Source: Acidimicrobiaceae bacterium
GTDB lineage: Bacteria; Actinomycetota; Acidimicrobiia; Acidimicrobiales; Palsa-688
Assembly (NCBI GenBank): GCA_003156795.1
Contig: PMHU01000085.1
Coordinates: forward strand, 271-6,993
Reading direction: 5' to 3'
Length of the DNA: 6,723 bases
The notes below the pieces were generated by a model. It was given only the letters and a program-made list of their open reading frames with translations. It was not told where the DNA came from and did no database searches. This document shows positions 1-5,327 of the stretch, one piece after another (within the stretch, counting starts at the first letter, position 1; the number at the start of each line of letters is the position of its first letter). The position numbers and the translations under genes were made by a program.

Positions 1-462
1 GGGCACCACCGCGAGGGCACCCTCTCCATCCACAGCATCACGACCCAACAGCGCGAGGCCTTCTACTGGGCCACAGTCTTCGCCACCTTCGCTCTCGGTA
101 CCGCTCTCGGCGACTACACGGCAACCGCTCTCGGCCTGGGCTACCTGGCCTCGGGCATCGTCTTCGGAGTCGTCATCTTGATCCCGGCCGTAGCGTGGCG
201 GGCGTTCGGCTTCAACGCCATCGTCGCCTTCTGGTCGGCGTATGTGGTCACCCGTCCGCTGGGCGCTTCCTTCGCTGACTACATCAGCAAACCGCGCAGC
301 ACCAGCGGAGTCGGGTTCGGAGACGGCCAAACCGCACTGGTGTTTGCACTGGCTGTCGTCGTACTCGTGCTCTACCTGGCCGTCGCCCGCCCCGACACCC
401 ACCAACCTTCCGGTGCAGGCGCGGACCCCCGTCACCGAGCAGACCGAGAGAAGTCTCCTTGA
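1..462 (+). CDS. DUF347-family integral membrane protein, C-terminal part (5' end outside window)
   Basis: Reading frame 1 is open from the first base to a TGA at 460-462, giving 153 visible residues with no start inside the window. Hydrophobic spans are seen at about residues 21-38, 42-66, 72-95 and 110-129, followed by a hydrophilic tail of about 24 residues. Two repeat-like blocks carry FYWATVFATFALGTALGD (residues 21-38) and AFWSAYVVTRPLGASFAD (77-94), then KP and GFGDGQTALVF. The GT-LGD and TRPLGASFAD signatures are those I associate with the DUF347 repeat (COG4705, uncharacterised membrane-anchored proteins), which usually has four such repeats. About the last two would be present here. 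The biochemical role is unknown; a transport role is only a guess. No clear terminator follows before the next gene's control region. Confidence 0.75.
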   Translation, partial: GHHREGTLSIHSITTQQREAFYWATVFATFALGTALGDYTATALGLGYLASGIVFGVVILIPAVAWRAFGFNAIVAFWSAYVVTRPLGASFADYISKPRSTSGVGFGDGQTALVFALAVVVLVLYLAVARPDTHQPSGAGADPRHRADREKSP

Positions 463-474
463 CCGCATCGGATC

Positions 475-492
475 CGGCTCCAATCGGCTCCA
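475..492 (+). repeat. Short direct repeat, CGGCTCCA twice at 10-base spacing
   Basis: CGGCTCCA occurs at 475-482 and again at 485-492, one DNA helical turn apart, about 37 bases upstream of the -35 element assigned to the regulator gene. Same-face spacing would suit an activator site, but an 8-base repeat in GC-rich DNA can easily arise by chance. Confidence 0.25.
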
Positions 493-518
493 CCACTATT
501 TCCGAATTGTAAAATATC

Positions 519-532
519 GCAACAAGTGTTGC
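519..532. promoter_or_regulatory. Candidate autoregulatory operator (palindrome GCAACA-AG-TGTTGC)
   Basis: The sequence GCAACAAGTGTTGC has perfect 6-base inverted arms around a 2-base centre. It ends 31 bases before the regulator start codon and overlaps the proposed -35 hexamer at 529-534. Regulators of the XRE-cupin type commonly bind short inverted or quasi-symmetric sites in their own promoters, so a repressor bound here would block RNA polymerase. The palindrome is seen directly. Its binding by the 564-1139 product is inferred. Confidence 0.55.
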
Positions 533-564
533 CTCTCAGGCACCACAGTCATACGGTGAGGGAA
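529..564 (+). promoter_or_regulatory. Candidate leaderless promoter of the regulator-M24 operon
   Basis: TTGCCT at 529-534 (-35 like) is separated by exactly 17 bases from TACGGT at 552-557 (matching TANNNT, -10 like). Seven bases beyond the -10 lies 564, the A of the regulator ATG, so the transcript would begin at the start codon. This fits the lack of a properly spaced ribosome site: the purine run GGTGAGGG abuts the ATG. Leaderless mRNAs of this geometry are common in actinobacteria. An alternative -10, TAAAAT at 510-515, lacks a convincing -35. Confidence 0.5.
530..542. repeat. Second inverted repeat overlapping the operator (TGCCT-CTC-AGGCA)
   Basis: TGCCT at 530-534 and AGGCA at 538-542 are perfect complements around CTC. 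The repeat shares three bases (530-532) with the GCAACA/TGTTGC palindrome and covers the -35 and the start of the promoter spacer. It may be a second, overlapping protein-binding site. If the mRNA is leaderless it is not transcribed and cannot act as RNA. Confidence 0.35.
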
Positions 565-1139
565 TGGCTCAAGCCCTGCCGGCCCTGAGATCCATCGGTG
601 AGTACCTGAAGGCGGCGCGTGAGGACAAGGGTCTGACGCTCGAACAGGCGTCTGATCTCTCCGGGATATCGAAATCACACTTGTCTCGCCTCGAGTCGTC
701 GGAGCGACAGCCCTCGGTCGCCGCCCTGCTCGCCCTCTCCGCTGCCCTCGGCGTGTCCGTAGGCACCCTTTTCGGCGAGTCGGAGGGATCGGGTCCGGTG
801 GCCATCTCCTCCCCCGACGAGCCCCGGCGAGAGTCCAACGGCCTCTACATCGCACCGTGTAGCGGGTACAGCGGATCCAACGTGATCGACGCCCTGCGGG
901 TCACGGTCGGCCCGGATCGCCCGGCGCCATCACCCACTCGCCACCCGGGCGAGGAGTGGCTCTACGTGCTGAGCGGTCGGCTGCGCCTGGAGTTCGACGG
1001 GCAGGCCTACTTTCTCGAACCCGGAGCTGCGGCTCACTTCAACGCCGAGGTGCCCCACCGACTGGGTGCCGAGGGGGCGGCTACCGAGGTGCTGCTGGTG
1101 GCGGCCAAACCGCATCGCAATCTGCACCAGATCCATTGA
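564..1139 (+). CDS. XRE-family transcriptional regulator with C-terminal cupin sensor domain
   Basis: The 191-residue protein has two parts. Residues about 10-70 form a classic XRE/Cro-type helix-turn-helix, with LTLEQASDLSGISKSHLSRLE (24-44) as the core and a trailing SSERQPS recognition segment. Residues about 110-185 form a small cupin barrel: RHPGEEWLYVLSGRL (126-140) resembles motif 1, with His127 and Glu130/131, and EPGAAAHFNAEVPHR (152-166) resembles motif 2, with His158 and His165. Length and order match the PuuR/SutR-like one-component regulators, where the cupin binds a small ligand and changes DNA affinity. ATG 564 is the first sensible start and sits at the likely transcription start. 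The gene is 19 bases ahead of the M24 hydrolase, so it probably controls that gene and its own promoter through the palindrome at 519-532. The ligand is unknown; repression versus activation is inferred from operator position. Confidence 0.9.
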   Translation: MAQALPALRSIGEYLKAAREDKGLTLEQASDLSGISKSHLSRLESSERQPSVAALLALSAALGVSVGTLFGESEGSGPVAISSPDEPRRESNGLYIAPCSGYSGSNVIDALRVTVGPDRPAPSPTRHPGEEWLYVLSGRLRLEFDGQAYFLEPGAAAHFNAEVPHRLGAEGAATEVLLVAAKPHRNLHQIH

Positions 1140-1158
1140 ACGGCAACTGGAGGACAAC

Positions 1159-1863
1159 ATGACCGTCACCGACGTCTCCACCATCGAGGCCGTAGGCGCC
1201 GCCTTCGAACTCGACGGGTACATGGCCGTGCGGGCCCGGACCCGTAAGGCCGTCCATATGATCGCCGACCAGATCAAGCCAGGAATGTCCGAGGAAGAGG
1301 CCAAGGGCATCGCCCGATCCACCCTGGCTGCGCTCGAGATGAGGCGGGGATGGCACCACATCATCGTGCGCTGCGGGAGCAACACCACCAAGGATTTCAT
1401 GGAGCGGTCCGAGCCGGGCGTCGTGCTCAAAGAAGATGACATCTTATTCATCGATATCGGTCCCGTCTACGGCGATTTCGAGGGCGACGCCGGTGACACC
1501 TTCGTCTTCGGCAACGACCCGATGCATATCAAGGCCAAGGAAGACGTCCGAACCATCTGGAGAATCGTCCGGGACAAGTGGTTTACCGAGCAGATCAGCG
1601 GTGTAGGGCTGTACGAATTCGCCATCAAGACGACGGAAGATTTCGGCTGGAAGCTAAATATGGACCTGTCGGGTCACCGGCTATCGGACTACCCCCATTC
1701 GACCCATTACGACGGGCCGCTGGCCGAGGTCGGCATCAAGCCCAGCCCGAACCTGTGGGTGCTCGAAATAGCAATCGCCAGCCCCGACAAGACGTTCGGT
1801 GCTTTCTACGAGGACCTATTGCTCGAAGATCAGTCCTTCCCCGAGGGAACTATTCCCAGCTAA
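1159..1863 (+). CDS. M24-family metallopeptidase-like hydrolase, short single-domain form
   Basis: The 234-residue product keeps the pita-bread fold's ligand pattern: Asp99 (FIDIG) and Asp110 (FEGD), 11 residues apart as in methionine aminopeptidase; His173 in SGHRLSDYPH; Glu203 in WVLEIAI; and Glu218 in GAFYEDLLL, replacing the usual G-RIED signature. A two-metal hydrolase site therefore looks intact. The WHHIIVRCGSNT segment (65-76) sits where the substrate-side histidine of the family lies. Members of M24 cleave X-Pro peptides, N-terminal Met, creatine or ectoine. This one lacks the N-terminal domain of creatinase, Xaa-Pro peptidase and ectoine hydrolase, so its substrate cannot be named. 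ATG 1159 is chosen because GGAGG at 1149-1153 lies 5 bases upstream and the family similarity starts after it. The in-frame extension back to 1066 overlaps the regulator and is not protein-like. It is co-transcribed with the regulator and ends before a terminator. Confidence 0.85.
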   Translation: MTVTDVSTIEAVGAAFELDGYMAVRARTRKAVHMIADQIKPGMSEEEAKGIARSTLAALEMRRGWHHIIVRCGSNTTKDFMERSEPGVVLKEDDILFIDIGPVYGDFEGDAGDTFVFGNDPMHIKAKEDVRTIWRIVRDKWFTEQISGVGLYEFAIKTTEDFGWKLNMDLSGHRLSDYPHSTHYDGPLAEVGIKPSPNLWVLEIAIASPDKTFGAFYEDLLLEDQSFPEGTIPS

Positions 1864-1889
1864 GACATCACCTTACACATCATCATTAG

Positions 1890-1924
1890 AAGGGCCGTGC
1901 CAACTATGGCGCGGCCTTTCTTTC
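1890..1924 (+). terminator. Rho-independent terminator of the regulator-M24 operon
   Basis: A 12-bp stem pairs 1890-1901 with 1908-1919 (core GGCCGTGCC against GGCGCGGCC, with two G-T wobbles), closed by a 6-base loop AACTAT. It runs straight into TTTCTTT. It starts 26 bases after the M24 stop codon. This is the only hairpin in the window with a clear T-rich tail. Confidence 0.85.
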
Positions 1925-1925
1925 G

Positions 1926-1956
1926 TTGACACGTGCGGCCTTCCTTTGTCTAAATA
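1926..1956 (+). promoter_or_regulatory. Candidate promoter of the APC permease
   Basis: TTGACA at 1926-1931 is a perfect -35 hexamer directly after the terminator. TAAATA at 1951-1956 (spacing 19) or TCTAAA at 1949-1954 (spacing 17) would serve as the -10. Transcription would start near 1962, leaving a leader of about 108 bases before the permease start. Confidence 0.5.
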
Positions 1957-1961
1957 CCTCA

Positions 1962-2070
1962 CAATAGGCCAGTTCATATTTTGGTAATGCGATGGCGACT
2001 TGCCTGACATTTTCATCGCTCATACTGCAATCCAGCGGACCCGATTCCGCAGCTCGCTAGGAGGGTGCAA
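1962..2070 (+). promoter_or_regulatory. Permease 5' leader with a long-range inverted repeat and a six-codon mini-ORF
   Basis: The untranslated leader is AT-richer than the genes around it. It holds a 6-base inverted repeat, GCGATG at 1989-1994 and CATCGC at 2014-2019, with a 19-base spacer, and a tiny ORF at 1987-2007 (ATG, five codons RWRLA, TGA) whose 5' end lies in the first arm. A good ribosome site, AGGAGG at 2059-2064, closes it. No known riboswitch pattern is recognised. A regulatory role for the hairpin or mini-ORF is speculative. Confidence 0.3.
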
Positions 2071-3621
2071 ATGAGCACGATCGAAAGCACGAGACCAGCG
2101 GTGATGGCACCACCCTCACCGAGAGTCGAACATCACCAACTCAAATCGAGAGCTCTGGGACTACCGACCGTGATGGCCCAGTCGGTCGCCCTCATCTCGC
2201 CGACCATGACGGCCGTCCTCATCATCCCGATCTGCTTCGCCGACTCCGGTCAGGGCACTTGGCTGGCTTACGCCTTCGGCACCCTGATGCTGCTGTTCGT
2301 CGTACTGTCCCTCAACCAGTTCGCCAAGCGGTCGGCGTTGCCAGGGTCGATGTATGGTTACACCGCCAAAGGGCTCGGACCGAGGGCCGGCGTGATGTCG
2401 GGCTGGTCGCTCATATGGTGCTACCTCTTCATCGGAATAGCCGGGCTGACCGGGTTCTCGATTTTTGCCGCCCAGCTGGTGCAGTCGATGGGCATAAAGA
2501 CGACGATCCCTCCAGTGATCTTCTTCTGCCTCTCGGCCGCCATCGGCTGGTTCGTCGCCTACAAGGACATCAAGATCTCGTCGCTACTGACCTTGCTGTT
2601 CGAGGCGGTCTCCGTCGCGTGCATTCTTTCTTTGGGCGCCGTCATCCTCTTCAAGCACGGCTTCCCGAGCGACACCGCCCAGCTGAAGGCTCACGGGATG
2701 ACCCTGCACGATCTGTCGTTGGCGGTAGTGGTCACCGTCTTCTCCCTGGTCGGATTCGAGAGCGCCACCACCTTGGGTGGGGAAGCCCGCAAGCCTCTGA
2801 TCAATATTCCTCGGGCAGTCATCGCCAGCCTGCTTATCACCGGCGCATTCATGGTCGTCATGAGCTACGTGGAGGTGTACGGCGCCGCTCACACAGGCCA
2901 GAACCTCGGCAACCTGAGCGCCCCCTTGACCTTCCTTTCCAAGGCCTACGGGGTCAACTTCTTCAAGGTGCCGGTGGCCATCGGAGCCATGATCAGCTTC
3001 TTCTCCCTTACCCTCTCGTGCCTGAATGCCGGTTCCCGGATCATCTTCCCGATGGCCCACCACGGCGTGTTCCCGAAGGCGCTCGGTCGGTCTCACCCGG
3101 TCAACAAGACGCCCTACATCGCGATCAGCACGTTCATCGCGCTCATCGTGGCCGTGCCCTGCGTGCTGGAGATCTTCACCAAACCGCTGACGACCTTCGG
3201 TGACGGTGGCACCCTGGCCGCCTTCGGTTTCCTGACGGCCTACTACCTGATCACCATTGCCGCCCCCGTGTATCTCAAGAAGCGGGGCGAGCTCAAGAGA
3301 CGCCACGTGGTGTTGTGCGTAATCGCTTGTGTCGCCTTGGCCGTCCCGACCATCGGAAGCTTCTACCCGGTCCCGCCCTTCCCGGTGGACATCTTCCCGT
3401 ACATCTTCCTCAGTTGGATGGTCATCGGAGCGCTCTGGCTGGTGAAGCTCAGCCGGAGGCAGTCGCACATGTTCGCTGAGATCGAAGCCGACCTCGATGC
3501 GACCATGGCCGCCTCGGCCCGCAGCCACGACGAGGACATGGGGCTGGTCGTCCTGGACCTCAGTCGACCCATGGCGCCGACGTTCGACGAATTGGAGTTG
3601 GCCATGCTGGCGACCAACTGA
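2071..3621 (+). CDS. APC-superfamily amino acid/amine permease
   Basis: The 516-residue integral membrane transporter has about 12 hydrophobic helices: roughly 31-55, 62-83, 110-138, 148-164, 168-194, 214-235, 248-270, 297-322, 348-367, 380-402, 411-430 and 441-461. Family signatures are visible: the helix-1 segment around GLPTVMAQSVALISP (30-44), LPGSMYGYTAKGLGP (90-104), and the helix-6 block FSLVGFESATTLGGEARKP (224-242) followed by NIPRA (245-249). These place it in the amino acid-polyamine-organocation superfamily (PF13520-like), which moves amino acids or amines inward with a cation or by exchange. The substrate cannot be read from sequence. ATG 2071 is preferred over the in-frame GTG at 2065 because AGGAGG at 2059-2064 is 6 bases before the ATG and would overlap the GTG. 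The hydrophilic C-terminus of about 55 residues, ending DELELAMLATN, is longer than most. The gene follows the regulator-M24 operon and probably serves the same substrate. Confidence 0.9.
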   Translation: MSTIESTRPAVMAPPSPRVEHHQLKSRALGLPTVMAQSVALISPTMTAVLIIPICFADSGQGTWLAYAFGTLMLLFVVLSLNQFAKRSALPGSMYGYTAKGLGPRAGVMSGWSLIWCYLFIGIAGLTGFSIFAAQLVQSMGIKTTIPPVIFFCLSAAIGWFVAYKDIKISSLLTLLFEAVSVACILSLGAVILFKHGFPSDTAQLKAHGMTLHDLSLAVVVTVFSLVGFESATTLGGEARKPLINIPRAVIASLLITGAFMVVMSYVEVYGAAHTGQNLGNLSAPLTFLSKAYGVNFFKVPVAIGAMISFFSLTLSCLNAGSRIIFPMAHHGVFPKALGRSHPVNKTPYIAISTFIALIVAVPCVLEIFTKPLTTFGDGGTLAAFGFLTAYYLITIAAPVYLKKRGELKRRHVVLCVIACVALAVPTIGSFYPVPPFPVDIFPYIFLSWMVIGALWLVKLSRRQSHMFAEIEADLDATMAASARSHDEDMGLVVLDLSRPMAPTFDELELAMLATN

Positions 3622-3648
3622 CAGAGCCGCGCCAACGAAGGCGCCGCG

Positions 3649-3683
3649 GACTACCCCCGGCGGGCTTCCCGTCGGGGGTAGTC
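3649..3683. terminator. Strong hairpin terminator without T-tract after the permease
   Basis: Bases 3649-3664 pair with 3668-3683 in an almost perfect 16-bp stem (ACTACCCCC against GGGGGTAGT, plus GCGGG against CCCGT with one G-T wobble) and a 3-base loop CTT. It begins 28 bases after the permease stop. No T-run follows, which matches the T-less hairpin terminators reported for many actinobacteria. Because the stem is nearly symmetric it could act on either strand, but all genes here are on the + strand. Confidence 0.7.
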
Positions 3684-3928
3684 GTCTCCGACGATCACTC
3701 CCGGGTATCAGCCTCTTCTACGAGCGTTAGTGGCACATGTCTGCCAGGCCACCGTCCGGCGTTCGTCGATAGGCACCGGCTAGGCGAGCAGCCAAGGGGA
3801 AATCGGCAACGGACCGCCATCACCTGGTAACCCCCGCCAATGCCCCAGGGCCGCGGTATCGTGCGTCGTCCGCAAACTGCAGATCGTCCGTGGTCGGCCT
3901 ACAGTTCGCTCCCGTCCCAGGAGGGCGC
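3684..3928 (+). other. Non-coding gap between permease terminator and amidotransferase
   Basis: I see no convincing gene, RNA gene or repeat here. TATCGT at 3857-3862 matches the TANNNT -10 pattern and could start a leader of about 60 bases for the amidotransferase, but no -35 match stands at the right distance. AGGAGGG at 3919-3925 is the ribosome site of the following gene. Confidence 0.4.
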
Positions 3929-4669
3929 ATGCCGCTGTGTCTGGTGGTGCAACACGTGAAGCCCGAGGGCCCGTACGCCTTCGGAACGGCCCTTGAGAGG
4001 GCCGGCGGGATCGTCGAGCGGTGCCGAGTCTTCGACGGCGACCGGGTGCCGGACGACGCCGCCGGGCTCGACGGCCTAGTGGTGATGGGGGGCCCGGTCT
4101 CGGCCACCTCTGACGATGACTTCCCCAGCCGGCGCTCCGAGCTGGCCCTGCTGGCCGACGCTCTCGACCGCGGGGTTCCGGTGCTCGGGGTATGCCTCGG
4201 GGCGCAGCTGCTGGCCTTGGCCACCGGGGGTTCCGTCCGTGCCGGCACCGCCGGGGCCGAGATCGGTTGGGCTTCCGTCGAGCTGACCGCCGCGTCGGAC
4301 ACCGACCCGCTGCTGGCCGGCACCGACCCCCGCCCGAACGTTCTCCACTGGCACCTCGACACCTTCGACCTCCCTCCGGGGGCGACCCATCTGGCGTCGA
4401 GCGCCCGTTACCCCAACCAGGCCTTCCGGGTCGGCGAGCGGGCGTGGGGGCTCCAGTACCACCTGGAGGTCGACCGCCCGGCGGTGGAGGGCTTCCTGGC
4501 CGCCTTCGCCGACGACGCCCGGGCGGCCGGAGCCGACCCCGAGGCCATCTGGGAGGCGACCGACAGCGCCCTCGAAGCGCTGGCGGTCACGCGGGACCTG
4601 GTGGCCGGCCGGTTCGCCGGCCTGGTGGTCGGCCAGCACCACGACCCCGAGCTCGTCGGACGGTACTGA
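3929..4669 (+). CDS. Class I glutamine amidotransferase (type 1 GATase domain protein)
   Basis: The 246-residue protein is a single triad-type (class I) amidotransferase domain. The nucleophile elbow is GVCLGAQ (87-93) with Cys89. The rest of the triad is His178 and Glu180 in GLQYHLE. The strand-turn LVVMGGPVS (50-58) supplies the oxyanion-side glycines, and LHWHLDTFDLPPGA (139-152) is typical of the stand-alone GMP-synthase-like branch (COG0518). Such enzymes hydrolyse glutamine or a gamma-glutamyl amide in the cytosol. Many members are uncharacterised, and no synthetase partner lies beside it. It is unlike PuuD/peptidase C26, whose elbow normally reads CRG. ATG 3929 is chosen for AGGAGG at 3919-3924; the GTG at 3890 has no ribosome site. 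The gene appears GC-richer than its neighbours. It is isolated from the permease by a strong hairpin, so a shared pathway is possible but unproven. Confidence 0.85.
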   Translation: MPLCLVVQHVKPEGPYAFGTALERAGGIVERCRVFDGDRVPDDAAGLDGLVVMGGPVSATSDDDFPSRRSELALLADALDRGVPVLGVCLGAQLLALATGGSVRAGTAGAEIGWASVELTAASDTDPLLAGTDPRPNVLHWHLDTFDLPPGATHLASSARYPNQAFRVGERAWGLQYHLEVDRPAVEGFLAAFADDARAAGADPEAIWEATDSALEALAVTRDLVAGRFAGLVVGQHHDPELVGRY

Positions 4670-4703
4670 ACCGGCTTCTGCTCCGAACGGAAGGCGATTT
4701 GAA

Positions 4704-5255
4704 TTGAGCCTCGAGGCGACGATCCGGATAGGAGACCGGATTCTCTGCGACGACGGTGCCACCTCTGCGGTCATCCGTGCCATTCTCATCAACCCAGTCG
4801 CGGGAGTTTTCGATCGAGTGGTCATCGAGCCCGCGCACAGGGTCGCGATCGGGCAGTTCGCACCAGCCGACAAGATCTCCCTGTCAGACGGAAAGCTCAC
4901 GTTCGACGGCTACCTCGCCTTCTTTGACATGAGCACTCGCGCCGAAACGCCGGAGTGGAGCAATCCACAGAGCCGAAACGTCGGCACCGTCAAGGGCTCT
5001 GTTATCCCAGTTGAGGGGCTCATGACCCTGGACGGCACCACCGCAGTGCTGGATCAGCAGGGAGAGCAGGTTGGAACTCTGGTTGGTGTGACTGTTCGGT
5101 CCGGTACGGCAATTGACAATTTCGTGATCCGCATACCCGGTCGCCTGCGCCACAAAGACGTGCTCGTCGCGAGGGATCACGACGTCGCCGAACTCGCAGG
5201 CGCGATGCGTCTCAATGTCGCCCACAACGAGCTAGGAGAGCGGCCAGGAACCTAG
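4704..5255 (+). CDS. Tandem PRC-barrel-like domain protein
   Basis: The 183-residue soluble protein has no signal peptide or membrane helix and appears built from two PRC-barrel-like units. Unit 1 (about 7-75) has IGDRILCDDGATSAVIRAIL, an NP turn at 30-31, and RVVIEPAHR (38-46), with aspartates and glycines where PRC units have 'D-G-iG-V--vvidP---'. Unit 2 (about 108-178) has VLDQQGEQVGTLVGVTV (115-131), then HKDVLVARDHDVAEL and the typical close MRLNVAHNEL (168-177). Similar two-unit proteins are common in actinobacteria and have no defined role; PRC barrels bind RNA-processing, photosynthetic or cell-division partners elsewhere. TTG 4704 is the only suitable start, with GGAAGG at 4689-4694, 9 bases ahead. 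It lies 34 bases after the amidotransferase, with no terminator between, so read-through is possible. Its GC content looks lower than that of the amidotransferase. Confidence 0.65.
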   Translation: MSLEATIRIGDRILCDDGATSAVIRAILINPVAGVFDRVVIEPAHRVAIGQFAPADKISLSDGKLTFDGYLAFFDMSTRAETPEWSNPQSRNVGTVKGSVIPVEGLMTLDGTTAVLDQQGEQVGTLVGVTVRSGTAIDNFVIRIPGRLRHKDVLVARDHDVAELAGAMRLNVAHNELGERPGT

Positions 5256-5258
5256 GGA

Positions 5259-5279
5259 CCTGTCGGGCTTCGCCCCAGG
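5259..5279 (+). terminator. Small hairpin after the PRC-barrel gene, weak terminator candidate
   Basis: CCTG (5259-5262) and GGGC (5265-5268) pair with GCCC (5272-5275) and CAGG (5276-5279) around a TTC loop, with a 2-base bulge on the 5' side. It starts four bases after the stop codon. No T-tract follows. Confidence 0.3.
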
Positions 5280-5327
5280 CTGGCCCAACACTTTGGCTGA
5301 CCGTCCGCTGGGATGATAGGAACGCGC

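Noticed and set aside
1066..1158. Upstream in-frame extension of the M24 gene from ATG 1066
   Set aside because: It overlaps the regulator's 3' end, has no ribosome site, and encodes a Cys/Trp/Arg-rich stretch unlike the family. ATG 1159 has GGAGG 5 bases upstream.
2065..2070. GTG 2065 as permease start
   Set aside because: It overlaps the AGGAGG ribosome site itself; ATG 2071 has correct spacing.
2584..3528. Long minus-strand open frame of 314 codons across the permease
   Set aside because: It is rich in Asp, Glu, Gly, His and Arg with no hydrophobic core, as expected from the complement of a membrane-protein gene. The + strand frame has clear family motifs.
3729..3752. Weak inverted repeat GTGGC...GCCAC after the permease terminator
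   Set aside because: Only five pairs with a long loop and no T-tail; it is expected by chance in this composition.
3890..3928. GTG 3890 as amidotransferase start
   Set aside because: There is no ribosome site, and the extra 13 residues precede the first strand of the fold; ATG 3929 follows AGGAGG.
4076..4900. Minus-strand open frame of 274 codons across the amidotransferase
   Set aside because: It mirrors a GC-rich gene, has a low-complexity Gly/Arg/Pro composition, and crosses two well-supported + strand genes.
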